A stretch of DNA of 64,000 nt from Cephalopachus bancanus. Its lineage: Eukaryota > Chordata > Mammalia > Primates > Tarsiidae. The stretch spans positions 1,054,001 through 1,118,000 of the forward strand of contig JAPVLO010000404.1 of assembly GCA_027257055.1 (NCBI GenBank). The letters are read 5' to 3'. Shown here piece by piece: positions 12,288 to 23,834 of this stretch. The notes under the pieces are model-generated. The model did no database searches. It worked only from the letters and a program-made list of their open reading frames with translations, and had not been told where the DNA came from. Within the stretch, counting starts at the first letter, position 1; every line of letters begins with the position of its first letter. Both the position numbers and the translations under genes were made by a program.

Positions 12288-12528
12288 AGAGAACAGGACC
12301 TGGAACCCAAAAAGACACATGGATTTGAGTCCCCCGGCTCAGTGGTTTTCTAGTTAGGTGACCTTGAGTAAAATGCTTCCACTTGCTGTGCCTCATTTGA
12401 TCAGGTTTGGATGAGGAAAATAATAGTATCTACTGCATAAGAATTTTGTTAGGATTGAAATAGGGTAATTCATGTAAAGTGCTACACGGGGCTCAATAGA
12501 AAATGCTAAATAAATAGTTACTTGTGGC
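12288..12528 (+). repeat. MIR SINE, near full length
   Basis: 'GAACAGGACCTGGAACCC...GGATTTGAGTCCC...TAGTTAGGTGACCTTGAGTAAAATGCTTCCACTTGC' continues into 'AATAATAGTATCTACTGCATAAGAATTTTG' and 'CATGTAAAGTGCTACACGGGGCTCAATAGAAAATG', the whole MIR in order. Confidence 0.8.
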
Positions 12529-12609
12529 TGTCATTTATCTGCTTGATTTCTTTTCCAAGAAAAGATTCACTTAATTCTTTATTCATTAGTGAAATCTGCT
12601 TAAAAATAC

Positions 12610-12765
12610 TGTGTGTATAGTCTATGCTTGAAATACTATTCTAGGCCCTGGTGAACAAGATGGATATGGTGTTTCCAATCCTCACGGAGTTCAGAATCTC
12701 GGGAGATAAAGACAAACAGCAGGCAATTAGCAGGACAATGGCTGTGATTAGGCCTGACCTTTGAC
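12610..12765 (+). repeat. Ancient dispersed repeat, head fragment
   Basis: 'ATACTATTCTAGGCCCTGGTGAACAAGATGGATATGG...CTCACGGAGTTCAGAATCTCGGGAGATAAAGACAAACAG' is the same 'aggcactggggatacagcagtgaacaagacagac' block as in the other dispersed copies. Confidence 0.5.
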
Positions 12766-12999
12766 CCCTTCATCTCCCCTGTAGAGTCAGGCGCAGAATT
12801 CTCTCCCAAAAAAAAGTGAAAAAATCTTTTCTTCAATGTATTTCCAGGCCTCTCCCTTGTGATCTTCCCCCACCCCCCTCATCCTGCAGTGTGTCCCTTG
12901 GTGCCTGTTGCCTCAGCAGAACTTTAGTGGGTGTCCGTGCCTGTAGTATTTTCTCTTTCATTCTCTTCCTGCACGGACACATTAATCTTCTTTAAACAC

Positions 13000-13200
13000 T
13001 GCTTTCATCGCGTTGCTACCCTGTTTGGTAACTTTAAATAGCTTACTCCCTTCCCCTCTGTCAAGCCCAGAGTTACCTGCTAACTTACAAGACCACCCAC
13101 CATTTGTCACCAGTCTCACTATATAATCACGTTTTCCACTTCTCCTTCGAGTGTAACAGCCGCTCTGGTGAAGCTGGAATCTGCCTGCGGGGATACTAAA
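13000..13200 (+). repeat. L2 fragment
   Basis: The run 'TTGCTACCCTGTTTGGTAACTTTAAATAGCTTACTCCC...AAGACCACCCACCATTTGTCACCAG' recalls L2 ORF2 sequence in the region of 'aagacccacaagatctggccc'. Moderately diverged. Confidence 0.4.
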
Positions 13201-13464
13201 TCCTACCCCCAGATTTACCACTGCTGTCCTAGAAATGGCTGATCTTTGAGTGCTTCAGATGCACTAGTTGCTGCACTAGCTGCTTTCCACAGTTTGCCTT
13301 TAGTTTTTATAGAAGTGAGACTCTTCATTGACATCATTGTCCTGATTTACAAATGAAGAAAAGTGTTCTCAGAGGTTCGGGAAGCAGATTGAGGAATCTA
13401 GAATCCAAACCCACGTCTATTTCCCTGCAACTTTCTTATACTTTTTCACTGTTCCTCCACCCCA

Positions 13465-13765
13465 TGGTACTCATTTGACTCAGAATGTCTTTCTCCTAAT
13501 GTTTTCAACCTACAACCTTAAATTATCTCTGTGACCCAAGTTTAAGTCCTATCTCTTCTGAAAAATCTAACTCTTCCTGCCTTCATTGATTTCCTTGTCT
13601 TTGAACTCCTGAAATACCAACCATCAATACCACTTGCATTGTGTGGCATCAATCCGTGTGCTAGTCTTCTTTCCCTAGCTATTCTGTAGGTACCTTAAGA
13701 GCAAGCATTCTGTATCACCTCATAATCTCTCCCATGAGTTGCAGTTTTCCTGTGCCTCAGATATG
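13465..13765 (+). repeat. L2 3' region
   Basis: 'AAGTCCTATCTCTTCTGAAAAATCTAACTCTTCCTGCC...' then 'CTATTCTGTAGGTACCTTAAGAGCAAGCATTCTGTATC' follows the L2 3' end with its 'aagctccttgagggcagggac' equivalent. Confidence 0.55.
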
Positions 13766-13769
13766 AACG

Positions 13770-14950
13770 TGCCTGTTGTTAGGATTATTCATCATCGTTC
13801 AAGCTATTTTACCTTGGGTCCAAATGATCAGTACAGGAAGGAATCAAAAGTAAACTTTAATTCAATTTATTATTTAAAAAATCACACAGCTTAGAGACAT
13901 GAGAAATATGAGAAATATAACAAGAGAGTGTGTCTTCGGATGAAAGAAGATAGAAAATTAAATGTGAGGACTATGTAGCTGGAAATATGACTTAAAAACA
14001 TACAACATAATACTGGAGGTAGATTCTACTTCCTAACAGTCAAAGATTTTTTGAAAAGAAACAGAAACAGCAACGACAAAAAAACAGAAGCCTTCCCTCT
14101 TATAAAATGCAGTGTTTGTGAGTTTAAAAAAAACTGACTGCTCATAAGCAGCAAATTTATTTTTGGTATCAAGACCAGACAGAAATCTCTCCCCACAGGA
14201 TCTCATTAAGAGGAAATTGGGTAAGTAGTGAACAACACCTTTGCCATCATCATTACAGGAGTTACCATAAAGAGCTTCATAGGAATCTTTCTTATGCTGA
14301 ATGACCCTCAGTCAGATCAATGATGTCATAGCAACAAAGTGAAATACACGAAGAACAATTCCCCAGGTGGAGATCAGGGTAAATAAACTCTGTGATTTAG
14401 ACCCCAAGAAACTCACCCAGTAGAAGGGCTGAGGGATCAACCCTCAAAGAAGGCACCAGTCCAAGTCAGTACTCCAGGAGTCTGGAGACTCAGATGTAGA
14501 AGGGTATCAGATATGGTAGGTCTGAGCTGGTTTTACAGTCTTTTTTCAGGAATGTGGTTGTCTCACCATTTTACTTGAGGCTCTGTCTGGGTTTTGGCAG
14601 AAATTTAGACTGCGGCTGGAGCTAGATTGGAAGGGATTCTCCCTGATGGAAACTGGTCGTTGGACTGAGGTTACAGGCACTGTTTATTGCTTTGGCTGGA
14701 AATAGAGGTACTGATCAAGAAGCCAAACTGACACCCAGAGATATGCATAGAGTCAGGGCAGGAATGGTGGGGGATGTGGGATTATCTTGATGGACTTAGG
14801 AAGTGTGCCTGTTTGCTCAGCTGAGATACACCAAATATCAGGATTAGTGAGGGTGGGGTTGGGAGTATACCGATGTCAGATTCTGTCCTCATTAGCTCAG
14901 CAGTGGCCCCAGGTGGGTGGAACAGAATAAATGGGGGTGTTTGTCAGCAC
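13770..14950. other. Gene-free stretch, G+C somewhat higher after 14400
   Basis: About 1.2 kb, no gene. The part 14400-14900 is G-rich with many 'CTGG' and 'GGAG' blocks and may be an old LTR, but I cannot identify ends or a family. Confidence 0.35.
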
Positions 14951-14954
14951 ACAC

Positions 14955-15055
14955 ACCCTGAGGAGCACCTGAGTCAGTATCTTTGGCATAGGTGTTTAAT
15001 AGAATTCCTGAAGTGATTCTCAGTGGACTAAAATTGAGAAGCACTGAATTAGGGA
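14955..15055 (+). repeat. MER5-type hAT MITE fragment
   Basis: 'CCTGAAGTGATTCTCAGTGGACTAAAATTGAGAAGCACTG' fits the 3' part of MER5 ('caggtgattctgat...ttgagaaccactg'). Confidence 0.5.
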
Positions 15056-15059
15056 CTAA

Positions 15060-16530
15060 GTGGGACTGAACCTACAGGTCTGAGATATAAATATCTGCTC
15101 TTAGACTGTCTTGGAGCTGACACTCGGCACAGTGCAATTTCCGTGGGACTTAGAGGATTAGACGCCATTAAATTTTTTATAAAGCATAGAATGATGAAGT
15201 GGCTTGGAAGAAGTCATTGAATTAAAAAAAGAATTTTTATGAGAGAAGTACAGGTAGGGAAATTTAGAAGTCCTCTTAATAATGAGAGAAAGTACAAATT
15301 TAATGAATGGGGAAGTTTTAATATGAGCTAGCAGCACACCCTGCCATTTACCTTCATGGCAAGCAGTTCTAAAAGCATCTGAGAAGTTTTATTTTGGGAG
15401 AAGGGAAATCTTGAGTGGATCTACATGCAGCTAGTGAAATAATGACTTGGCAGCTGATAAAAGCCCAAAGAAAGGTTGCCATAAGAAGCAGAGCGGCTGG
15501 ACACTCTGACTCCAGAATGTTCTCCTGGTTCTGAATACATTTTAACAGCATAAGCACAGAGACCAAGGGCACGCACTACACATTTCCCTTGGACTTGGCA
15601 GGTTATGAGGAATCATAACAAGCTTCACTTGTGTTTGACTCAAAAATAGGTGTTTTGACTGCAAGTTTGTGCAGCTGTCTTTGGTGATGGGGAGCTCAAC
15701 CCACACTGCTGCTTGTTGTGTTATTGTTTCATCTGTTTGTTGTAGTGATTTTAAATAGAGAAAGAAAGGAATTGGGGAAAAGGTTTGAACTAAAGCATTC
15801 AGGCAAATTCAATAATGAAATGCTACCCAGGCTTTTGCAACAGGAAATCCATGCAATCCCATGGCTAATGCTATTCTCACCGTAGGGATTCATCGAGTCT
15901 ATTTTATCAGCTCAGTGGGGTTCGTGCCTCTCTACACTGAAGGGGGAAAAGCAGAATTATCACCAGGGTAATGAAAAACACCCCCTCTCACGTTTGTAAG
16001 CTGTTTTATTAAAAGCATGTTGCTTTGGCCTCATATACCCGTTGCAATATGTGAGTATAAAATGCCAGAATAGCTCTCAAGGGAAGCGCTTTCCTTTGTG
16101 CTAATTTAAAATTCTTCACAGAGCTTGCAGTCAGGTGTGATGTTAATATTTTGTATCTTTGCTACCTGATATTTTCATAAAGGACCTGGTCGGTGCAGAG
16201 AAAAGGATCAGCTGAGTTTTAGAGACACGTGTCTGGGGCCAGCAGTTTATTATAAGTTGCTTTCAGAACTATTCTCAATCCCTCTGATATTTGGAAATTT
16301 TAATTAGTGCTTCTGTTGTGATTGAACCAGTAGCATTTTATTGATTGTCCCTGTGGATAATCACATTTTACTTTTTTGTACATTAATTTTCAATTTTGCC
16401 AGTGGAGTTTTCACATTTTACTCTTAGTCTCTGAGAATCTTAACCCAATGTTGGTTTTTGCAAATTCCACCATTAGTTCTATCCAACTAGCATGCCATTC
16501 TCTAGCTCGTCTCCATTCTAATTGTTGGAA
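15060..16530. other. Gene-free, repeat-poor stretch
   Basis: About 1.5 kb with no repeat recognised. The segment 15650-16350 has the even, non-repetitive look of conserved noncoding sequence, but conservation cannot be seen from one genome. Confidence 0.35.
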
Positions 16531-16531
16531 A

Positions 16532-16619
16532 ACTTTAGGATGCAAGCTAAGTTCCTAAAATAACTAATTCCTACCACTTTAGGATGCAAGTTAAGTTCCT
16601 AAAATAACTAATTCCTATA
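16532..16619 (+). repeat. Two-copy 44-bp tandem duplication
   Basis: A 44-bp unit starting ACTTTAGGATGCAAG occurs at 16532-16575 and again at 16576-16619. The copies differ by one inner C/T and their last bases. The high identity indicates a recent local duplication. Confidence 0.95.
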
Positions 16620-16624
16620 GTAGA

Positions 16625-17510
16625 GGAGTTAGACTTGTAAAGAAATAACTCCAATACAGCATGCGAAGGATATAAATACAAGTGTTCGAAGGGAGAAGTG
16701 TAATTGAGAAAAGTGATATTTCAATTGGATCTTAGAGGATGAGGTGAAAATTCCCCAGAGTTTGAAAGAAAAGGTTTTTATGCCAGGGAGAGAGACCTAC
16801 ACATACAAGAGCATGATGTGGAAGCACAGTGTGTTTGTTGTATTCAGAGACTAGCTGGCAGTTCCATGCCTCTGACTGGTAGTTGAAGGGTACAAGAGAA
16901 AGGCAAAAGTGTAGGATTCAAATGGTGAGATGCCTTATGTTCTGCACAGTTGGACTCAGACTTTACCCTGTGAGTGTTAATAGGACAGCCAGTGGCTTTT
17001 AAGTAATGCGACAGTATTTTTACCAGCATCTGAGCATGATTACCCCGGCAGAAGTATGCAAAATGATTTGGAATAGGTTAGACTGGAGATAGAGAGATCG
17101 GTTAAGAGTTGATGGTAATAGTTCTGAGACTAGATGAGAGGAACCACAACTTGGCCTGGGGTCCTTGGGATGGAGAAACATTGCTAAGTAAAGATTAAAT
17201 AACTTGGTGATTGCTTGAAGCAGAGAAGAGGGGAGGGAGAGAACATGGTGACTCTACAGTTCTCAGTCAACTTAGGGAGTCAACTGGTGCTATTTCAACT
17301 TAAGCAAGGCATAGGTAAGGTGAAAGTTATGTATTTCTTTTTTAACGACAGAAAGTTAATAAGTTCAGTTTTGGAATGATGAGATCCAAGAACCTCTTGT
17401 TATCTAAGTGGAATATTGTAGTATTAAATACTGGCCTAGCATTTAGTCAGATAAAGAGGTTTGGAGCTCAGGAGGAAAGTCTGGACAGGAGACACAGATA
17501 GGGAGTATAA
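16625..17510 (+). repeat. Ancient dispersed repeat, long copy
   Basis: Sequential blocks ('GAGAAAAGTGATATTTCAATTGGATCTTAGAGG', 'GAGCATGATGTGGAAGCACAG', 'GTAGTTGAAGGGTACAAGAG', 'TTTACCCTGTGAGTGTTAATAGGACAGCC', 'AGACTGGAGATAGAGAGATCGG', 'TTCAGTTTTGGAATGATGAG', 'TTGGAGCTCAGGAGGAAAGTCTGG') follow the order of the common mammalian repeat with 'gacatttgagctgagac...gtttggattttattctaag...ggagctcaggggagaggtctgg'. This is the longest copy here, about 0.9 kb. Confidence 0.55.
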
Positions 17511-17555
17511 GGACTTACTATTGGCTTGCCTGAATCATGACTTTATATTGTTATT

Positions 17556-17878
17556 AAAATAACGTATCCAGCCAGGCTCGGTGGCTCAGCCTGTAATACC
17601 GCGCTTTGGGAGGCTGCGGTGAGTGAATTGCCTGAGCCCGCGGGTTTGCGATCCGCCTGGGCAACTTGGTGAGACCTCATCTCTACAATAAATCAAAAAA
17701 TTAGCCGGGTGTGGTAGCGCACGCCTGTAGTTCCAGCTACTTGGAAGGCTTTGGTGGGAGGATAGCCTGAGTCCAGCAGGTCGAGGCTGCGGTGGCCGGG
17801 AGTGTGCCACTGCATTCCAGTCTGGGTGACAGAGTGAGACTCCAACTCAAAATAAAATAAAATAAAATAACATATCCA
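17556..17878 (+). mobile_element. Young Alu-type SINE, full length, with TSD
   Basis: A dimeric 7SL-derived SINE of about 290 bp (body 17571-17863). It has the features shared by the younger SINEs here: 'GGCTCGGTGGCTCAGCCTGTAAT' head, 'GATTG..TGAGCC' left arm, 'TCTCTACAATAAATCAAAAAAT' linker region, 'GGTCGAGGCTGCGGTGGC' right arm and 'ACTCCAACTCAAAATAAAAT' end. It is flanked by AAAATAACGTATCCA (17556-17570) and AAAATAACATATCCA (17864-17878), one mismatch in 15. The minus-strand frames here (17586-17905) are the usual Alu-antisense frames and not genes. Confidence 0.95.
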
Positions 17879-18269
17879 TGCAGCTTCATTGCATAGATGG
17901 CTCATTTAGAAACTCTACTCTAATAATTCTGAAGTATTTTTACATTTTCTGTTGCTACATCAAATCTGCCCTATGCTGTATTTGTACTTTTTCAGCGTAA
18001 ATGAAGTAGAAGCCTGTTTATTTATCTTTGTCAATGTCATCCTATTGAATATTCAACAAAGTGAAGTAGCCAGAACTCGGACTTTGAAGCCTGGTAGTCA
18101 CAGGAGCTTTTATTGTCTTCCACCTGAAGCAGTTCAAGTGCATCCCTCCACCTCTCCCCTCCTCAAGTTAGTTAGCTATGTGACTAGTCATTGTTCTTGA
18201 AATGTGAGCTGACAGACCATGTCATTACCAGGCAGGCACTCGAAGAGCTCGTTTGTGATTCACCACATC

Positions 18270-18465
18270 CTCTTTTTCTGCCTCTGCAGCATTGGAGATT
18301 GCAGCCCCACGGCCAAGGATTCCTGAGTGACTACAATGAGCAGAGTTCCCCATATAACCCATCGTAGACAGGCATCGTGAGTGGGAAATAAAGTTTGCTG
18401 CATTAAACCACTGAGATTGCTGTTGCTATCAAAGCATAAACTAGCCAATCTGACTGGTAAAAAGC
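18270..18465 (+). repeat. Old LTR-like relic (MaLR type suspected)
   Basis: 'GAGTGGGAAATAAAGTTTGCTGCATTAAACCACTGAGATTGCTG...' resembles the 3' part of an MLT1-like LTR ('gagcaagaaataaacctttgttgtattaagccactgagatttggg'). An AATAAA signal lies at about 18387. The 139-codon minus-strand frame 18260-18679 crosses this and the adjoining MIR and is not supported. Confidence 0.45.
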
Positions 18466-18469
18466 TAAC

Positions 18470-18690
18470 CAGACATGGGCTCAAGTCTTGGCTCAATCCC
18501 GAGTTAACCCACTGCAAACATGTCACATGACTTCCCTGACCCCATTTCTTAATTTGGGGGATGGGAGTAATGATACCAAAGTTTGTTCGAACTCTGAGAA
18601 TTGGAGACAAGATATACAATGCACCTTGTAAATTGCAGCCATTCACTACATAGCAACCATTTTTATAATTTCCATCCATCCTTTAGAGAG
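18470..18690 (+). repeat. MIR, diverged
   Basis: 'CATGGGCTCAAGTCTTGGCTCAATCCCGAGTTAACCCACTGCAAACATGTCACATGACTTCCCTGACC' and 'GGGGGATGGGAGTAATGATACC' fit a MIR core and 3' part. Confidence 0.5.
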
Positions 18691-18802
18691 TTACTCAATT
18701 TTAGTGTATTGATTTTATTACTTCTGGTGGCTAGCCCACTCAGATTTGTGTTGTATTCAGATTTCTTAAGCGTGCTATCAGTATGTTTATTTGAACATTT
18801 GC

Positions 18803-18821
18803 TAAAAAAAAAAAAAAAAGG
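18803..18821 (+). repeat. Poly(A) run
   Basis: An isolated A run with no retroposed body recognisable upstream of it. Confidence 0.9.
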
Positions 18822-19144
18822 AAATAAGATAGGGTAAAGGGCAGGACTGGTAGTCATGCTAACATAGATCTCACAGATACTTCATTTATTAATGAACCAT
18901 CTTTAGACAGAGTTGTAAGATTAATTTACCTTGCAATAGCCCTGAATTCATCCTGTCTTTGAGGATACAGAGCTTTTTTCAGAGGTATCCCATAAAAAGG
19001 TTACTTAGCCAGTCAGCTTGCTAAGACCACATATGAGATCATCATGTCTGCTTTTTGAACACTTACTATTTGCTTTGCGATATTCTGTTTTCTTTTTTCT
19101 CAGACAAGCTTATTGTTCTGTGTATTCTTCTGAAGTATATAATC

Positions 19145-19335
19145 ATTCTGATCCATTCTCTTTGCTTCCAGTGTAATTCTATACCAAAACTTCTGTCACT
19201 CTGCTGTCAGAGTTAAACCACTATCATGATCCAATTATCTGCTTATACCATCTCCTTCATGTAAAACTCTCCATTGATTGCACAAGACCATTGCCTGCAG
19301 GATAAAGTTTAGGGAAGATTTTATCCACTTGAATG
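19145..19335 (+). repeat. L2 fragment
   Basis: 'CTGTCACTCTGCTGTCAGAGTTAAACCAC' through 'CTCCATTGATTGCACAAGACCATTGCCTGCAGGATAAAGTTTAG' corresponds to L2 ORF2 near its 3' end ('ctcccatctcacttagaataaaatc'). Confidence 0.5.
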
Positions 19336-19339
19336 AATA

Positions 19340-21390
19340 TCAACTGAAAGTCTCCTTATGGAAAAACATCCACTACACTCTTGATCTATGCCGATGACAA
19401 ATTCAACTCTAAGAAGAAAGGATGATAGGAATGAATCTCATAACTTCGTTTTGAAAAACAAAAATTGGCTGATATTGTGGAAGAGAAGGGGATTTCAGGA
19501 ATAAGCAACATAGCTAATAGAGATTTAATAAAACTAGAGAAAGATAAGAGTATGAATAAGGCAAATACATTTCTAGAATAGTAGAAAGAGAAGATTATCT
19601 TCAGAAGTAGGTTTGATATATAAGAAAATATTTCCTGCAATGGTGTGCTCAAGCCATAACGCCTATTTTTTTTTTTTTCAGGGATGGCACAGACTGGAAA
19701 TATATTTAGACTCTAAACAGATTTAGATAGATTTATAAATAGATTAACAACATACCATGGAGGGCAAGACAAATCATGGGGACATAAATATATCTGAGGG
19801 GAGTTTTGAGTGGCCCATCACTCCTATTCCAAGAGGTGACTTGTGTTGGATTGTTCAGGAGCTTGACCACTTTGGGCTATGTCTTTGTTTTTATGAGTGT
19901 TATCATCATCTGGTTAGCCTGAGGAACAGATAGCTACAAGTTTACCAAGGCCTTAGATGACAAAATCATTTTCATATATATACACACACTGACATTATGA
20001 AACTCATCATTAAAAAACATTTTACCATTTTTGGAAAAGAGGCACAGGCTTCTTTTTCACTCTGCCTGAAGGAATGTTGAAAGTCACAGATCTGAAAATA
20101 TTCAATTACAAGTGCGTTCTCTTTAAAATCTGTCCCTCAGTTGAGGTGACAGTAGCTGTTCCCACATCTCTTTCCCTAGGTCATCAAATTAATTGGGAAA
20201 AGGAATAACGTGTGCGCCGGAATAGCTTCTCACACATTATCACAACGCCCCTTTCCATCCGCCCCTGGCGGCACCCTGTCATGGCCCCCAAACCACCCAT
20301 GTGATGGCCTTTCAGAAATGACAGTCTTTCTAGTTTCTTTAGGTGAAAAGATTTAGCTGGCAATTAAAGAGACATCTTAGGCTTAAAAAAAAGTAACTGT
20401 ATCTTCATAATTTTATTTTCCTAGCATCTGTTCTATTCAAGCCAAGCCCACTGTGGTGATCTTCATCGAGACAATTCAGGGGTTTCCTAGCAACCAAGTT
20501 TCCTGTGGTTTCCTTGGTTATATGCAATGACATAACTCTTGTGGGCAACTTCAAAAGCACAGAAGAAAGCCCTCCTAAAGAATGAGATTCCAAAAAAAAA
20601 AAAAAATCAGGTTACTTCTCACTGAGTGTCTCTGTTTATAACGAAGACACTGCTCCTCATGGGCATTAGTAACACTGATCAGTGATTATGCGGAGACTGT
20701 AAAGTAAAATCGTGTTAGATGATGTGTTCTTTTCCATTGTCTTTGTCATAAACCTGATCCTAATATGTTTTCTGAAATCAAGATCCTTTTCCCATCTCTT
20801 CTAATTGTCTGCTATCCTTAGACATATCCAGCAGATAAAATTTAGACACTTTGAAAAATCACCAGAGGCCATTTATAAAGACAGCAGAGTTGTATATGCT
20901 CAAGAGTAGGAACCAGTGATACTGCCTTGTTTTTACCTATAAAGTATCTTTTAGAGACTTGTACAGCAATGCTAGGGAGTGCTGGTGGAGTCCATTGAAT
21001 TACTGTTAATTTATACTGACCAGTAAATGTTCAGTGCCAGCTTGACCAGAATTAACTACTTTTATGTGCTTAATAATTTTTTCTTCCATATTCACAAAGA
21101 AAGACTATACTGGGTAGCTATATTCTCTGGTAATAGGCCTAAAATCCATAATATGTCAATAGAAGAAGACAATAAAAATTTATTCAATTAAGATAAAATT
21201 TTTGCTACAAAAACTATTCGTCTTTGCATCTTCAGTGCCTGTCACAGAATGTGGCTTGTAATAAAAATGAAAGATTGAATCAGCAAATGACCAGAAATCA
21301 ACAGCTCCTTTAGTTTTTCCATTGGAAATCAGAATTTAGACTAAAATAATACACATTTACAAAAGGAGAAAATAATAATGAATTTTTTGA
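19340..21390. other. Gene-free stretch with one CpG-bearing patch
   Basis: About 2 kb, no gene. The stretch 20190-20310 stands out for CpGs and a run of C-rich sequence in AT-rich surroundings, noted in findings. L2-like words occur near 21220-21280. Confidence 0.4.
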
Positions 21391-21397
21391 GTCAGCA

Positions 21398-21613
21398 TAC
21401 AGTAAGTTCTCATTTAACATCGTCGATAGGTTCTTAGAAACTGTGACTTTAAGTGAACTGGCATACTGTATAACAAACCAATTTTATCACAGATTAATTG
21501 ATATAAACAAGAGTAAAGTTGCCATGATATACAGTTTATACAGTACCTCATTTCACTCAAAGTCACAGTTTCCAAGAATCTACCAATGATGTTGCATGAG
21601 GAATTACTGCATA
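21398..21613. mobile_element. Fold-back (inverted-repeat) element, about 215 bp
   Basis: The left arm 'CAGTAAGTTCTCATTTAACA...TTCTTAGAAACTGTGACTTT' returns in reverse complement at the right end ('AAAGTCACAGTTTCCAAGAATC...GCATGAGGAATTACTG'). Arms of about 75 bp are separated by a short AT-rich loop. This is the structure of a non-autonomous DNA transposon. The same arm sequence bounds the larger element at 48807-49360. Confidence 0.85.
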
Positions 21614-21629
21614 TTCTTTTGCATACTTT

Positions 21630-22470
21630 TTATTTACTCATTCAAATACTTATTTTGAGCCTCTTAAGTGCCAGGGTATGTGCTAGGATTTCAGAATATA
21701 ATGGTAGACAACATTAAATATGATTCCTGCCTCAAGGAGCTTGAAGATAAAATTATTAGAAATTGAAAATTAATTATATGATACCACAAACAAACATAAA
21801 ATTACAACCTTGGTAAATATTGTAAAGACAGGAGATATTATGCCACGAGTTTTCTAAGGATACCTGTTCTGATTTGGAGGTGAAGTGGTCAGGAACAGTT
21901 TCTCAGAGGAAGTCACAATTAAGGTGAGAGATGAGTGACTGTGTAAGCCTAACCGGGAGAAAAATGGATGTGGGTGGGGAACAGAATAGACAGAAAGACC
22001 AGCATGTGCAAGGGGCCTTTAGCAGAACCCACAGAAGTTCGGGAGACTGGACGTCACTCTAGTCAGCAGGGGTGAGTGTAGAATGAGGCTAGGTTTCAGA
22101 GTGGTCAGAAGGGTCACTCGAGAGGCCCTATAGGCCATGATGAGCATTTAGCTGAAAAAATCCAGAAAAAAATGTGAAAACATGCATAGTTGCATTTTAA
22201 TGTTTGTAATATTGTGTATTTTAAAAATATCACCTAAGACTTTGATTTGAAGGGGAACATTTAGTTCTGAAGTAAATGAGCTAGTTGGGCACCTATAGAA
22301 TAGGGCTTGTGACATAAATGGCACGTTTGTACAGACTGTGCTGGTGCGCTAAGGGTCCAGTGCAGGAGAAGTTGAGGGTAGGGTAGTGCTATCAATAATC
22401 CAGGAAGGAAGATTGGAGGCCTAAGGTTCAGCCAGGCAAAAAGTATGGTCATAGAGGAGGAGGGAGAAAT
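21630..22470 (+). repeat. Ancient dispersed repeat, long copy
   Basis: The head 'CCTCTTAAGTGCCAGGGTATGTGCTAGG...ATTCCTGCCTCAAGGAGCTTGAAGATAAAATT' runs on into 'TCAGAGGAAGTCACAATTAAGGTGAGAGATGAGTG', 'AGACCAGCATGTGCAAGGGGCC', 'GGCCCTATAGGCCATGATGAG' and 'CTATCAATAATCCAGGAAGGAAG'. Same family and strand as 16625-17510. Confidence 0.6.
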
Positions 22471-23089
22471 AGCATTTGACTACAGATATTTTATGTATAT
22501 GATTTCACTTAATTCTAAAAGCCACATGCCAGTTGGGCAATATTTTTTACCTCTTTATATTAGGAAAATGAGAAATAGGGAGTATAACACACCCTGGATG
22601 ACATACCAGTAAGGTGGGGATTGGTATCTAGGACCTTCTTGGGTTCTCAAAACTGTGCTTGATTTTCAGTGTAATATACTGTATTTCCACTTTTCTGTGC
22701 AGTAATTTATGTGAGTCTTGATATCAAGGTGGATATTCCATCATGTCTAACCACAGTCAATGAGAGAAACAAAGATTTACCCTATTGCTTTCCTGAGGCT
22801 ACTAGCCAACAGGCTACACTAAGCTTAATTTAACTGAGCAAAATGCCTTGTGTAACCATTTATAAAATAGAGCCATTTACCTATATATTTATTTGCCCAA
22901 GTAACTTTATTAAGTTATCCTTAAAATTACACACTTAATCATTTTGAAATTGATGCATTTGGAATTTGATGTATTCAGTTCTGCATCAAGATGAGGAGAA
23001 ATGAAACATAACAAAACGTAGGCCCCTTATATCATGGAGACAAATATTGAGAAGTGGAAGGGACCAACAAGTCATTGGGCCGCTCTTTC

Positions 23090-23430
23090 ATTCACTTAAT
23101 AATTTTTTAATTGAACTTCTCCTATGTACCATGCAGGCACGGTTCTAAGTGTTGTGGATATTTTAATACGTTGAACAAAGTCCTTGATATCATGGGAACC
23201 AGACAAAAACACATAATCTAATGGATTATAACTCATAGTCAGGGAGTGAGAAATGATATGAAGTCACAGAAATAGATAAAAGCCATAAAATATGGTCAAG
23301 GAAGGCCTTTCTAAGGCAGTGACATTTGATCAGAGACCAGAGGGAAGCCAAAGTGTGCTGTATGGGGGAAAGCAATTCAAGACAGAATGAACAGAAAGTT
23401 CAAAGACTCTGAGACATCGCACTTTAGAAG
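23090..23430 (+). repeat. Ancient dispersed repeat, head copy
   Basis: 'CTCCTATGTACCATGCAGGCACGGTTCTAAGTGTTGTGGATATTTTAATACG...ACAAAGTCCTTGATATCATGGGAACC' followed by 'AAGGAAGGCCTTTCTAAGGCAGTGACATTTGATCAGAGACCAGAGG' is a clear copy of the same family, plus strand. Confidence 0.65.
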
Positions 23431-23834
23431 TGGGACTGCACTTCTGATTTCATGAAAACTTAGTGATTCATGATTTTCAAGCTAGCAAACTTAGTTTACA
23501 GTCCTTGTGTAGCAGAAAAAGGCTCAAAGATCTAGCTCTTACCTGATGAGCTGAAACCATATAAATCAAAATCTTGTCTTTTAAAAATTTGAACAATTGT
23601 ATTAAAAGCAATTTTTTTATGCATTGGGGTTTATTTCTTTAAAGACTAAGTCACTCTCTTGGCTTATAGACTTTGAGGTTCTATTCAAATTATTTAGGGC
23701 AAAGACACAAACTGGCTCAATTTTGGAGTGAAAGATGGTTCTCTGTTGGTTGCACAATACTTTACAAATCATAGAATCATCGAATTTAAAGTTATCTCCA
23801 AATTCATCTAGAACACAATGAGAATAGCTAACAT

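Noticed and set aside
18260..18679. 139-codon minus frame, the second longest in the window.
   Set aside because: It spans an LTR-like relic and a MIR with no recognisable domain; chance or relic-derived.
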